From positions 1,116,001 through 1,180,000 of the forward strand of contig NZ_CAEUHO010000004.1 of the NCBI RefSeq assembly GCF_903181435.1: 64,000 nucleotides of DNA, read 5' to 3'. The position numbers and the translations under genes were made by a program. The notes beneath the pieces were generated by a model. That model saw only the letters and a list, made by a program, of their open reading frames with translations, was not told the DNA's origin and made no database searches. Source of the DNA: Bacteroides acidifaciens (lineage in GTDB: Bacteria > Bacteroidota > Bacteroidia > Bacteroidales > Bacteroidaceae). Of the stretch, positions 1 through 8,610 are shown one piece after another. Every line of letters begins with the position of its first letter. Positions within the stretch are counted from its first letter, which is position 1.

Positions 1-27
1 GGCAACCGGAAAAATATACAAAAATAG

Positions 28-58
28 TTTGCCAATTCAAAGAAAAGCCGTACTTTTG
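28..58 (+). promoter_or_regulatory. Promoter of the rplM operon
   Basis: TTTG at 28-31 and TACTTTTG at 51-58, 19 bases apart, match the Bacteroides -33/-7 consensus (TTTG and TAnnTTTG) exactly. Transcription would begin near 65, leaving a leader of about 120 nt before the rplM start codon. Confidence 0.85.
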
Positions 59-65
59 CAAGCCG

Positions 66-184
66 ATTATTATCACAAAATGATAAGAGATTAATTCATA
101 GCAAGTTAGTACTCCTTTGTCCGGGGAAGACTAATGAGTGGTGAAGAAAATTTTTAGTAGTAACATTTAAAAAACAAAATTAGA
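66..184 (+). promoter_or_regulatory. Structured 5' leader of rplM, probable ribosomal-protein leader
   Basis: The leader contains two hairpins: TTATCA/TGATAA (70-75 with 81-86) closing a caaaa loop, and TTAGT-A-CTCC pairing with GGGG-AAG-ACTAA (106-115 with 123-134). A third segment, 135-184, is A/T-rich and leads into the GTG start. Ribosomal protein operons often carry leaders bound by one of their own products, so autoregulation by L13 or S9 is plausible. The base pairing is visible; the function is inferred. Confidence 0.55.
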
Positions 185-646
185 GTGGATACTTTAAGTT
201 ACAAGACCATTTCTGCCAACAAAGCAACTGTAACCAAAGAATGGGTTATTGTTGACGCTACAGACCAGACATTAGGTCGTCTGGGAGCAAAAGTTGCAAA
301 ATTGTTGAGAGGAAAGTACAAACCAAACTTTACTCCTCACGTAGACTGCGGTGATAACGTTATCATCATCAATGCAGACAAAGTAAAACTGACTGGTAAC
401 AAGTGGAATGACAGAGTCTATTTGTCATATACAGGCTACCCTGGTGGTCAGAGAGAGATGACTCCTGCCCGTTTGATTGCTAAACCGAACGGCGAAGAGA
501 GATTACTGAAAAAAGTAGTGAAGGGCATGCTTCCTAAGAATATCCTGGGAGCTAAATTGCTGAATAACTTGTATGTTTACGCTGGTAGCGAACACAAACA
601 TGCTGCTCAGAACCCGAAAATGATTGATATTAATTCATATAAATAA
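185..646 (+). CDS. rplM: 50S ribosomal protein L13
   Basis: Large-subunit ribosomal protein uL13, which binds 23S rRNA early in 50S assembly. The 153-residue protein has the family signatures: WVIVDATDQTLGRLGAKVAK near residues 20-39, the HVDCGDNVIIINADKVKLTG region, and the GMLPKNILG segment. Its length is normal for Bacteroidetes. The start is GTG at 185, because no in-frame ATG precedes the conserved N-terminus. rpsI follows after 6 bases, the usual L13-S9 operon. Expression is driven by the promoter at 28-58 through a structured leader. Confidence 0.97.
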   Translation: MDTLSYKTISANKATVTKEWVIVDATDQTLGRLGAKVAKLLRGKYKPNFTPHVDCGDNVIIINADKVKLTGNKWNDRVYLSYTGYPGGQREMTPARLIAKPNGEERLLKKVVKGMLPKNILGAKLLNNLYVYAGSEHKHAAQNPKMIDINSYK

Positions 647-652
647 GATATA

Positions 653-1039
653 ATGGAAGTAGTAAATGCATTAGGCAGACGTAAACGTGCTATTGCACGC
701 ATATTCGTAAGCGAAGGTACAGGAAAGATTACTATTAACAAGAGAGACCTTGCAGAGTACTTTCCATCAACTATTCTTCAGTATGTTGTAAAACAACCAT
801 TGAACAAGCTGGGTGCTGCTGAGAAGTATGACATCAAGGTGAACTTGTGTGGTGGTGGTTTCACTGGTCAGTCTCAGGCATTGCGTTTGGCAATCGCTCG
901 TGCACTGGTTAAGATGAACGCTGAAGATAAAGCCGCTCTTCGTGCAGAAGGCTTCATGACTCGTGACCCACGTTCTGTTGAACGTAAGAAACCGGGACAG
1001 CCGAAAGCTCGTAGAAGATTCCAGTTCAGCAAGCGTTAA
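653..1039 (+). CDS. rpsI: 30S ribosomal protein S9
   Basis: Small-subunit ribosomal protein uS9, whose C-terminal tail reaches the P-site tRNA. The 128-residue product shows the typical NALGRRKRAIARIFVSEGTG start, the GGGFTGQSQALRLAIARALV core and the basic tail ending in RRRFQFSKR; the final Lys-Arg matches the conserved tail. The gene lies 6 bases after rplM and must be co-transcribed with it. It is followed by the structured gap in front of rpsB rather than by a clear terminator, so read-through into rpsB is likely. Confidence 0.97.
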   Translation: MEVVNALGRRKRAIARIFVSEGTGKITINKRDLAEYFPSTILQYVVKQPLNKLGAAEKYDIKVNLCGGGFTGQSQALRLAIARALVKMNAEDKAALRAEGFMTRDPRSVERKKPGQPKARRRFQFSKR

Positions 1040-1040
1040 T

Positions 1041-1160
1041 GGGCTGCCTGACCGAGGAATATGTTTAGTATCTAAACTACTGGGACTCTGCTCATAGACT
1101 ACCCAGCGGTTGGTTTAGAAAAAACAAAAAAGAAAGTAAACGATTTAAAGAAAAAACAAG
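1041..1160 (+). promoter_or_regulatory. Structured leader RNA upstream of rpsB
   Basis: This gap folds into a three-way junction. CTGACCG at 1048-1054 pairs with CGGTTGG at 1107-1113 and encloses two hairpins: GTTTAG/CTAAAC (1063-1068 with 1072-1077, loop of 3) and CTGGG/CCCAG (1080-1084 with 1102-1106). A purine-rich single strand then runs to the rpsB start. No -7 element is evident inside. The compact fold directly before rpsB suggests an S2-binding autoregulatory leader. The structure is seen; the ligand is inferred. Confidence 0.6.
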
Positions 1161-1997
1161 ATGTCAAGAACAAATTTTGATACATTATTGGAGGCTGGTT
1201 GCCACTTCGGACACCTTAAGAGAAAGTGGAATCCTGCAATGGCTCCTTATATTTTCATGGAACGCAATGGTATTCACATCATTGACCTCCACAAAACTGT
1301 TGCAAAAGTAGACGAAGCTGCTGAAGCTTTGAAACAGATTGCCAAATCTGGCAAGAAAGTTCTTTTTGTTGCTACTAAAAAACAAGCTAAACAAGTTGTA
1401 GCTGAGAAAGCTCAATCTGTTAATATGCCTTATGTAATCGAACGCTGGCCGGGTGGTATGTTGACCAACTTCCCGACTATCCGTAAGGCTGTGAAGAAAA
1501 TGGCTACTATCGACAAGTTGACTAACGATGGTACTTATGCTAACCTTTCTAAGAGAGAAGTTCTTCAGATTTCACGTCAACGTGCAAAATTGGACAAGAC
1601 TTTGGGCTCTATCGCTGACCTGACTCGTCTGCCGTCTGCATTGTTCGTTATCGACGTAATGAAAGAAAATATCGCAGTTCGTGAAGCTAACCGTTTGGGT
1701 ATTCCAGTATTCGGTATCGTTGATACTAACTCTGATCCTTCAAACGTTGATTTCGTAATTCCTGCTAACGATGACGCTACTAAATCAGTAGAAGTGATCC
1801 TCGATGCTTGCTGCGCTGCAATGATCGAAGGTTTGGAAGAAAGAAAAGCTGAAAAGATTGACATGGAAGCTGCTGGTGAAACTCCTGCTAACAAAGGCAA
1901 GAAGAAATCAGTAAAAGCTAGACTCGACAAGTCTGACGAAGAAGCTATCAACGCAGCTAAGGCTGCTGCTTTCATCAAGGAAGACGAAGAGGCTTAA
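1161..1997 (+). CDS. rpsB: 30S ribosomal protein S2
   Basis: Small-subunit ribosomal protein uS2, one of the last proteins added to the 30S subunit. The 278-residue sequence carries the classic signatures: LLEAGCHFGHLKRKWNPAMA near the N-terminus, RWPGGMLTNFPTIRKAVKK in the middle, and the LPSALFVIDVMKENIAVREA / IPVFGIVDTNSDP region. The lysine- and alanine-rich C-terminal extension after residue 230 is common in Bacteroidetes. The gene lies between a structured leader and a hairpin-containing gap before tsf, the usual rpsB-tsf pairing. Confidence 0.97.
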   Translation: MSRTNFDTLLEAGCHFGHLKRKWNPAMAPYIFMERNGIHIIDLHKTVAKVDEAAEALKQIAKSGKKVLFVATKKQAKQVVAEKAQSVNMPYVIERWPGGMLTNFPTIRKAVKKMATIDKLTNDGTYANLSKREVLQISRQRAKLDKTLGSIADLTRLPSALFVIDVMKENIAVREANRLGIPVFGIVDTNSDPSNVDFVIPANDDATKSVEVILDACCAAMIEGLEERKAEKIDMEAAGETPANKGKKKSVKARLDKSDEEAINAAKAAAFIKEDEEA

Positions 1998-2005
1998 TAT
2001 ATTAA

Positions 2006-2077
2006 TGTGCCAATTTGCTAATGTGCAAGGGTGTGATTATACACTTGCATTTTGATTGGCAGATTGGCACATTTTTC
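2006..2077 (+). terminator. Long hairpin between rpsB and tsf, probable partial terminator
   Basis: TGTGCCAATTTGC at 2006-2018 pairs over 13 positions (one G-U) with GCAGATTGGCACA at 2059-2071. Inside lies a second stem (TGCAAG...TGT with ACACTTGCA, with a 2-nt bulge). A run of Ts follows (2072-2076). This has the form of an intrinsic terminator and could lower tsf expression relative to rpsB. No -7 element is obvious before tsf, so the hairpin is more likely an attenuator or processing site than a full stop. Confidence 0.6.
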
Positions 2078-2118
2078 GTTTCGAAAATTATTATTCATTA
2101 AAATAAAAGGAAATTATT

Positions 2119-3111
2119 ATGGCTGTAAGTATGGCTGATATTACCAAGCTGCGCAAAATGACCGGAGCTGGTATGATGGATTGCAAAAACGCGTTGACTG
2201 AAGCAGAAGGCGATTTCGACAAGGCAATGGAAATTATCCGTAAGAAAGGACAAGCTGTTGCTGCTAAGCGTTCGGAACGTGAAGCTTCTGAAGGTTGCGT
2301 TTTGGCTAAAACTACCGGTGACCGTGCCGTTATCGTTGCTTTGAAGTGTGAAACTGACTTTGTGGCTCAGAATGCTGATTTCGTGAAACTGACTCAGGAT
2401 ATTCTTGACCTTGCCGTGGCTAACAAATGCGCTACTTTGGACGAAGTGAAAGCATTGCCGATGGGTAACGGTACTGTACAGGATGCAGTGACTGACCGTA
2501 GCGGTATCACAGGTGAGAAGATGGAACTTGACGGTTACATGACTGTAGAAGGTGCATGCACTGCTGTTTACAACCACATGAACAGAAATGGTCTTTGCAC
2601 GATTGTTGCTTTCAACAAGGAAGTTAACGAGCAGTTGGCTAAGCAAGTAGCTATGCAGATTGCCGCCATGAACCCGATTGCAATTGATGAAGATGGCGTT
2701 TCTGAAGAAGTAAAACAGAAAGAAATCGAAGTTGCTATTGAGAAGACAAAAGCTGAACAGGTACAGAAAGCTGTAGAAGCTGCTTTAAAGAAAGCTAACA
2801 TCAACCCGGCTCATGTGGACAGCGAAGAACACATGGAAAGCAACATGGCTAAAGGCTGGATTACAGCTGAAGATGTAGCTAAAGCAAAAGAAATCATTGC
2901 TACCGTTTCTGTTGAAAAGGCTGCTCACTTGCCTGAACAAATGATTCAGAACATTGCTAAAGGTCGTCTGGGCAAGTTCTTGAAAGAAGTTTGCTTGCTG
3001 AACCAGGAAGATATCATGGACGGTAAGAAGACTGTAAGAGAAGTGTTGGCTGCTGCTGACCCTGAACTGAAGATTGTTGACTTCAAGCGTTTCACTTTGA
3101 AAGCTGAATAA
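2119..3111 (+). CDS. tsf: Translation elongation factor Ts
   Basis: EF-Ts is the guanine-nucleotide exchange factor that recycles EF-Tu-GDP in the cytosol. The 330-residue protein begins with the UBA-like domain (ADITKLRKMTGAGMMDCKNA, about residues 6-25) and includes the conserved core motif CETDFVAQNADF (about 80-91) that contacts EF-Tu. The start at 2119 follows AAAGGAAATT; a second in-frame ATG four codons later would also give a complete domain. The gene follows rpsB and ends just before a strong terminator. Confidence 0.97.
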   Translation: MAVSMADITKLRKMTGAGMMDCKNALTEAEGDFDKAMEIIRKKGQAVAAKRSEREASEGCVLAKTTGDRAVIVALKCETDFVAQNADFVKLTQDILDLAVANKCATLDEVKALPMGNGTVQDAVTDRSGITGEKMELDGYMTVEGACTAVYNHMNRNGLCTIVAFNKEVNEQLAKQVAMQIAAMNPIAIDEDGVSEEVKQKEIEVAIEKTKAEQVQKAVEAALKKANINPAHVDSEEHMESNMAKGWITAEDVAKAKEIIATVSVEKAAHLPEQMIQNIAKGRLGKFLKEVCLLNQEDIMDGKKTVREVLAAADPELKIVDFKRFTLKAE

Positions 3112-3140
3112 TCAATCAGTCTGACGACAGAGAATATAGG

Positions 3141-3178
3141 AGCCGTTTCGAATTTATTTCGAAACGGCTTTTTGTTTT
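3141..3178 (+). terminator. Intrinsic terminator of tsf
   Basis: A perfect 12-bp stem, AGCCGTTTCGAA (3141-3152) with TTCGAAACGGCT (3158-3169), closes a 5-nt loop and is followed by a T-rich tract. It ends the ribosomal block. Confidence 0.95.
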
Positions 3179-3406
3179 TACAATAGATAAGTTGGATTGT
3201 AATTTCTGAAAATATATGCGGAAAAATAAAATAAACGATTATTTTTGCACACGCTGATACAATAAGTAAGTTAAGAATAGGAATCTGACTTGTATTATAC
3301 TATTTTTCTTTTAGATGAAAATAAAGCTATATAAGTTGATGAATTATCATGTGATATATTATATAGAAAAGATAGTGATAGAATTCAAAGCCAAAATTTT
3401 ATTTGA

Positions 3407-3964
3407 ATGAACAGATGTGAATATCATAATATGACTGATCCAGTTTTATGGGGTTATTTATCTACAGGTGATGGAATAGCTCTTGAAGTATTGTATCGAC
3501 GTTATTTCTCATCACTATTCAATTATGGTAAGTCTCTTTGTGCCAATGAAGATTTGGTAAAGGATTGTATTCAGGATCTTTTTGTGAAAATCTATAATAA
3601 TAAGGCTTCTTCTCCTCATTTTGTGAAGGCATATCTGTTCAGGATATTGAGAAATTGTATCTATGATAAAATACATTCTGTCATAGTTGATCTTTCTATT
3701 GAGGACGTTGATTTTGAATTGAGCATAGAGGATGAAGAACTGGAGGACTTATTTGCCAGGGGGGACGAAGACTTGTTAATCGGTAAGCGTTTGCGCAAAG
3801 CTTTCTCACGTTTGCCTGCTAATCAGAAGAATGCCGTTTATCTACGTTTTATAAAAGACTTTTCTTGGGCGGAAATAGCAGAAATATTGCATATAACTCC
3901 CCATTCGGCAATGAATTTAATAGCTCGTGCTATATCCAAACTATCCTCTTTATTAGAAAAGTAA
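3407..3964 (+). CDS. ECF-family RNA polymerase sigma factor
   Basis: A 185-residue extracytoplasmic-function sigma factor. Region 2 is near residues 25-80 (LYRRYFSSLFNYGKSLC, then VKDCIQDLFVKIYNN). Region 4 is near 128-183 (RLPANQKNAVYLRF, then a helix-turn-helix around WAEIAEILHITPHSAMN). It is followed by a FecR anti-sigma gene and by SusC/SusD, the arrangement of trans-envelope signalling PULs in Bacteroides. There the sigma factor activates the locus when glycan binds SusC. A second ATG at 3431 is an alternative start. A TATTTTTG -7-like element lies at 3240-3247, leaving a long leader. Confidence 0.9.
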   Translation: MNRCEYHNMTDPVLWGYLSTGDGIALEVLYRRYFSSLFNYGKSLCANEDLVKDCIQDLFVKIYNNKASSPHFVKAYLFRILRNCIYDKIHSVIVDLSIEDVDFELSIEDEELEDLFARGDEDLLIGKRLRKAFSRLPANQKNAVYLRFIKDFSWAEIAEILHITPHSAMNLIARAISKLSSLLEK

Positions 3965-4040
3965 GATAAAGCTTATTTTTAATAAGAAAAGTGAGGAGTA
4001 ATTTCTTCTTTTTCAGTCATACTAATAGCAAACTAATCAT

Positions 4041-5108
4041 ATGGATAAAAGAAATACACATATCCGTTCTGTTGGCAGTTTATTGCTGCATTATTTGAAA
4101 AGACGGGAGGCAACGGCTCCTGCCGGGCTTGAGGATGAATTGTGGCAATGCATTGAACGGAATATTAAAGAGAATAAACGTCGTCGTATAATATATTATC
4201 TGAAATGGTCATTTTCTACAGCCGCTGTAATATTGCTATTTGTAGGGCTGGGTTATTATTATTCCAATGAAGAGCCGGATATAAAGGCTCAAGTTGCTTT
4301 ATTGCCAACAGTAGTATCTGAAGAAAATGAGATAGTATTATCCGGAGGTAATAATGAACGGTTGACGATTGAAAATGGGGCGACTGTATCATATACTTCG
4401 CAGGGCACTATTTCTGTAAATAAAACAATAGTGCGGCAGAAAGAGAAGGAAGAAAAAAATGAAGAAAATGTGTATAATCAAATTATAGTTCCCAAAGGCA
4501 GGCATAGTAGCCTGTTGTTGGCAGATGGGACTAGGCTTGATATAAATGCCGGTTCCCGGGTAGTGTATCCATCTCATTTTAAAAAAGATAAGCGGGAGAT
4601 TTATATAGAAGGAGAAGTGTTTTTAGACGTAAAACGTAATGAATCAGCACCTTTTATTGTGAAGACTTCACATTTTGATATTGAAGTGCTTGGTACGGCT
4701 TTTAATGTACATGCTTATAAAGATGATGTAAAATCTTCAGTTGTTTTGTTACGCGGAATAGTAAATGTAAAAGGTGAGCATGGGGACAAAATGAATTTGG
4801 TTCCTAATGAATTGGCTTCAATTAGAAATGGAGTAATTCTAGGAAAAGAGCGAGTGAATGCAGAAGAATATATTAGTTGGACTAAAGGGGTTTTTATTCT
4901 GAAAAATGAATTGTTGGGTGATGTTTTCAAAAAGTTGGAAAGGTACTTTGACCGGGAAATAATACTAACTGGTAAAATGCCCGTTGAACCACTTTGTGGG
5001 AAAATAGATTTGAATGAAGGCATTCAGGAAATTATTCGTTTCATATCTCTTACAGCTCCAATTGTAGTGGAGGAGCGAGATAGCATTTTTTACGTTTCCC
5101 CTAAATGA
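4041..5108 (+). CDS. FecR-family anti-sigma factor
   Basis: A 355-residue inner-membrane anti-sigma factor. The cytoplasmic N-terminus (1-55) would hold the neighbouring sigma factor. One membrane helix spans about residues 56-74. The periplasmic FecR domain (about 150-240) contains GSRVVYPSHF and EVLGTAFNVHAY, and a DUF4974-type C-terminal domain follows (about 285-355). In the family model the STN domain of the partner SusC contacts this periplasmic part when substrate is bound and releases the sigma factor. The gene sits 76 bases after the sigma gene and 153 bases before susC. Confidence 0.9.
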   Translation: MDKRNTHIRSVGSLLLHYLKRREATAPAGLEDELWQCIERNIKENKRRRIIYYLKWSFSTAAVILLFVGLGYYYSNEEPDIKAQVALLPTVVSEENEIVLSGGNNERLTIENGATVSYTSQGTISVNKTIVRQKEKEEKNEENVYNQIIVPKGRHSSLLLADGTRLDINAGSRVVYPSHFKKDKREIYIEGEVFLDVKRNESAPFIVKTSHFDIEVLGTAFNVHAYKDDVKSSVVLLRGIVNVKGEHGDKMNLVPNELASIRNGVILGKERVNAEEYISWTKGVFILKNELLGDVFKKLERYFDREIILTGKMPVEPLCGKIDLNEGIQEIIRFISLTAPIVVEERDSIFYVSPK

Positions 5109-5174
5109 TGCAATAAAGATGTTTAACCCTTAAAAAGAAAAAGCCTATGGAATAGAAAGTATGAAAAACAAAAA

Positions 5175-5205
5175 ATCCGGATAATACTGCAAATATTATC
5201 CGGAT
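5175..5205 (+). other. Perfect hairpin in the susC leader
   Basis: ATCCGGATAATA (5175-5186) pairs with TATTATCCGGAT (5194-5205): 12 bp without mismatch around a 7-nt loop. No T-tract follows, so it is not a standard terminator. It lies between the anti-sigma gene and susC. It may protect or delimit the 5' end of the susC transcript or act in regulation. The structure is certain; the role is unknown. Confidence 0.6.
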
Positions 5206-5261
5206 GGAGAGTAAAACTCAAACTCGCAAAAATTTGATTTAACCCTTAGTATTACAAAATT

Positions 5262-8200
5262 ATGGAAAACAATAAGATTATGTGCAGTATATTAGTGAAA
5301 ATACGCAAATATATACTCACAATTACCTTTTTTTTAGTTATTCTGCCCGTATTTGCGGAAAACAGTACTATTGATCAACAAGAACATTTTACTTTTGAAT
5401 TGAAAGATACTTCTATAAAAGATGTACTTTCTTTGATAGAGAAAAAGAGTCAGTATATATTTCTTTATTACGAAACTGCGATTGATGTATCTAAAAAGGT
5501 AACTTTAAAAGTTAGAGATAAATCTATTTCAGAGCTCCTTGATATATTGTTTGCAGGGAGTTCTATACACTATGAGATAAAAAATAGACAGATAATACTT
5601 AGCAAGGCTTCGGAAGTTTCTCAACAAGTAATAAAGGAAAAGAAAATAACCGGGCATGTCAGAGACAAAAACGGAGAAGCTATTATAGGTGGAAATATTT
5701 TGGTGAAAGGCTCTTCAATAGGTACGATTACGGATATGGACGGAGCGTACTCATTGAAAGTACCGGAAAATGCAATTCTAGTTGTATCGTTTATCGGTTA
5801 TAAAACTAAGGAAGTGCCCGTTGGCAGACAGAATGTTATCAATATTGTGTTGTCTGATAATCAGGAAGTGTTGGATGAAGTGGTTGTCATTGGATATGGA
5901 ACACAGAAAAAAGCGGATCTTACCGGTGCTGTTGCTAATATCAGTGCAGACAAATTGAGCAGCCAGAGCAATACGAATATCGGTCAAGCCCTGCAAGGAA
6001 AAATAGCCGGCGTAGATATTGTTTCTCAAGGTGGAGCTCCCGGAGCCGGTACACGTATTATGATACGTGGCATCGGTACACTGAATAATGCGACTCCGTT
6101 ATATATCCTAGATGGTATGTATATGGATAATATTGATCATCTGAATCCGAATGATATTGAGAGCATTGATGTCTTGAAAGATGCTTCTTCGGCGGCAATC
6201 TATGGTTCAAGAGCTGCAAATGGGGTTGTCATTGTCACCACTAAATCCGGTTCTAACACAGAAGGGAAACCGATAATTGACCTGTCGGCGAATATAGGTG
6301 TGCAAGCGCCTGCTAAATATCTGGATATGCTGAATGCCAGTGAATGGGCCAAGGTAACCGGCAGTGCACGTGCCGCTGCAAATAAAGCGGCTTTGGATAT
6401 GGCCTTGGATTTAGATTCAAAAGAAGACAATGACTGGCAACGTGTGATGATGAAACCTGCTTTGATGCAGAATTATAATGTCACCATCAAAGGAGGAACC
6501 AACTATTTTTCCTATTATACCGGACTTGGATATATGAATCAGGATGGTATAATCAAGGGGACTAACTATAAAAGATACAATGCTACTTTTAAGTCGGAAT
6601 ACAAACGTGATTGGTTTACTTTAGGCAATAACGTGGTGTTAAGTCTTCAACAAAGTGACCCTTTGTATGCTTTCGCGCGCGGTGGGTACTTGGGCATTAT
6701 TTTAGAATCGATTCCCACATTGTCCCGTTATGATGAAACGAATGAATTCGGTGGCTATGGCAAGAACTATGGTGATGTGACGGATATTCCTAATCCTTTG
6801 GGCATTTTGGATCGTAATATAACGCGGCGGAATCAGGATAATTACTCGGCATATATCAATCTGTATGCTGAGGTTAAGCTTCCTTTTGGCTTAAAATACC
6901 GTTTTAATGCAACTCCGGATGTAGGTATGATAGACAATTCCGCTTATGAGAATGCGTATGATTTTGGTTTGCGCAGAAATTCAATTTCAAATATGACGAA
7001 GAGTAAAAAAACGTCTAATAATCTTTTGATAGAGAACCTGTTATCGTTTGATCATACTTTCGGAAAACATAAAATGAATGCATTTGTAGGCTATTCTTAT
7101 CAGAAATATCATACCAAATACATTATGGCTGCCGGCAAAGGGCTGCCGGAGAATATCTATGAGGTGGGTTCTGCAACACAAGACCGTGTGAATGATACAT
7201 GGAACCAAGAAAGTGCATTGACCTCTATCATGGCACGACTTTTCTATTCTTATGATAACCGTTATTTGATTACCGCCACATATCGTAGGGACGGCTCATC
7301 TAAATTTGCAAAGAAAAACCGATATGGTCATTTCCCGTCTGTTTCTTTAGGATGGAATATTGCAGAGGAACACTTTATGAAGAATATTTCCTGGCTTGAC
7401 CAACTAAAGCTGAGAGGTGGTTATGGTGTTTTGGGAAATCAGGAAATAGACAACTATCTATACACAAGTACAATCACCTCAAATATTAATTATCCAGATG
7501 GAAATGGCGGATTGTATCAAGGTGCTTTTCCGAAGAAATTTGCCACTCCCGATATTAAATGGGAAGAAACTACAATGACCAATATTGGTATTGACCTTTT
7601 GTTATTTAAGAGTCGTCTGTCTTTTAATGGTGATTGGTATTATAAGAAAACAAAAGATATTTTATTAACTGTGCCTATTCCGGCTTCGTCCGGTGGTTCT
7701 AATGATCCTATCAGAAATGCAGGTAAGATAAAGAATACCGGTTTTGAATTTAGTTTGACGTGGAACGATCATATTAATAAGGATTTTTACTATGGTGTGA
7801 CGCTGACAGGAAACGCTATGAAGAATGAGGTGCTTGAGATGGGGGATGTTGACCAAGTGATTAATGGTGGAACAAATTATAAGAATGTGTCCACTACCCG
7901 CACATTAGCCGGATATCCAATTGGCGGTTTTTGGTTGATTCCGACGGATGGTTTGTTTCAGTCGGCAGATGAAGTAAAAGCACATAATAAAGACGGTGTA
8001 TTAATTCAACCGAATGCCAAACCGGGGGATATCCGTTTTAAGGATGTTAATAAGGACGGCAAAATAACAGATGATGATCGTGTATATTGTGGAAGTCCTT
8101 TCCCGAATTTTACGATGGGACTGAATTTGAATGCCGGATACAGAAACTTTGATATAATGATAGGTATGCAAGGCGTGTTTGGTAATAAAATATATAATGG

Positions 8201-8597
8201 AACTCGTTTAGACTTGGAAGGAGTGGATAAAGGTACAAATTTTCTGCGTTCTACTCTGAATTATTGGACGGAAGAGAATAGGAATACTTCTATGCCACGT
8301 GTGGACTGGAATGATCCCAATAACAACAACAGGCCCGAATCAAATAGATTTCTGGAGAACGGTTCATTCTTCCGGATTCGTAATGTACAATTGGGATATA
8401 CGTTCAAAGACCTGTTTAATAGTAAAATCCAGAAATTGAGGTTGTATGTGAATATGGAGAATTTGGCAACAATTACCAGCTATAGCGGATATACTCCTGA
8501 CGTAGATAACAGCGCAAGCTCTACATCCCGGGGATTTGACAATTTTACTTATCCGGCGAACAGGATATTTATGTTTGGAGTGAATGTTTCATTTTAA
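5262..8597 (+). CDS. SusC-like TonB-dependent receptor with N-terminal STN domain
   Basis: An outer-membrane glycan importer of 1111 residues. In order: signal peptide (to about residue 32, ending PVFA-EN), STN signalling domain (about 45-115), carboxypeptidase-regulatory-like domain (about 128-205), a TonB-box-like EVVVIGYG (206-213), the plug with PLYILDGMYMDNIDHLNPND and the DASSAAIYGSRAANGVVIVT motif, and a long beta barrel ending in Phe. The STN domain is the part that signals to FecR anti-sigma factors, and such a pair lies directly upstream. The partner susD follows with overlapping reading frames. The substrate cannot be read from the receptor itself. Confidence 0.95.
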   Translation: MENNKIMCSILVKIRKYILTITFFLVILPVFAENSTIDQQEHFTFELKDTSIKDVLSLIEKKSQYIFLYYETAIDVSKKVTLKVRDKSISELLDILFAGSSIHYEIKNRQIILSKASEVSQQVIKEKKITGHVRDKNGEAIIGGNILVKGSSIGTITDMDGAYSLKVPENAILVVSFIGYKTKEVPVGRQNVINIVLSDNQEVLDEVVVIGYGTQKKADLTGAVANISADKLSSQSNTNIGQALQGKIAGVDIVSQGGAPGAGTRIMIRGIGTLNNATPLYILDGMYMDNIDHLNPNDIESIDVLKDASSAAIYGSRAANGVVIVTTKSGSNTEGKPIIDLSANIGVQAPAKYLDMLNASEWAKVTGSARAAANKAALDMALDLDSKEDNDWQRVMMKPALMQNYNVTIKGGTNYFSYYTGLGYMNQDGIIKGTNYKRYNATFKSEYKRDWFTLGNNVVLSLQQSDPLYAFARGGYLGIILESIPTLSRYDETNEFGGYGKNYGDVTDIPNPLGILDRNITRRNQDNYSAYINLYAEVKLPFGLKYRFNATPDVGMIDNSAYENAYDFGLRRNSISNMTKSKKTSNNLLIENLLSFDHTFGKHKMNAFVGYSYQKYHTKYIMAAGKGLPENIYEVGSATQDRVNDTWNQESALTSIMARLFYSYDNRYLITATYRRDGSSKFAKKNRYGHFPSVSLGWNIAEEHFMKNISWLDQLKLRGGYGVLGNQEIDNYLYTSTITSNINYPDGNGGLYQGAFPKKFATPDIKWEETTMTNIGIDLLLFKSRLSFNGDWYYKKTKDILLTVPIPASSGGSNDPIRNAGKIKNTGFEFSLTWNDHINKDFYYGVTLTGNAMKNEVLEMGDVDQVINGGTNYKNVSTTRTLAGYPIGGFWLIPTDGLFQSADEVKAHNKDGVLIQPNAKPGDIRFKDVNKDGKITDDDRVYCGSPFPNFTMGLNLNAGYRNFDIMIGMQGVFGNKIYNGTRLDLEGVDKGTNFLRSTLNYWTEENRNTSMPRVDWNDPNNNNRPESNRFLENGSFFRIRNVQLGYTFKDLFNSKIQKLRLYVNMENLATITSYSGYTPDVDNSASSTSRGFDNFTYPANRIFMFGVNVSF

Positions 8598-8610
8598 AAA
8601 TAAGACAGTT

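Noticed and set aside
1577..1978. A 133-codon minus-strand frame opposite rpsB
   Set aside because: Shadow of a highly biased ribosomal gene with no motif of its own.
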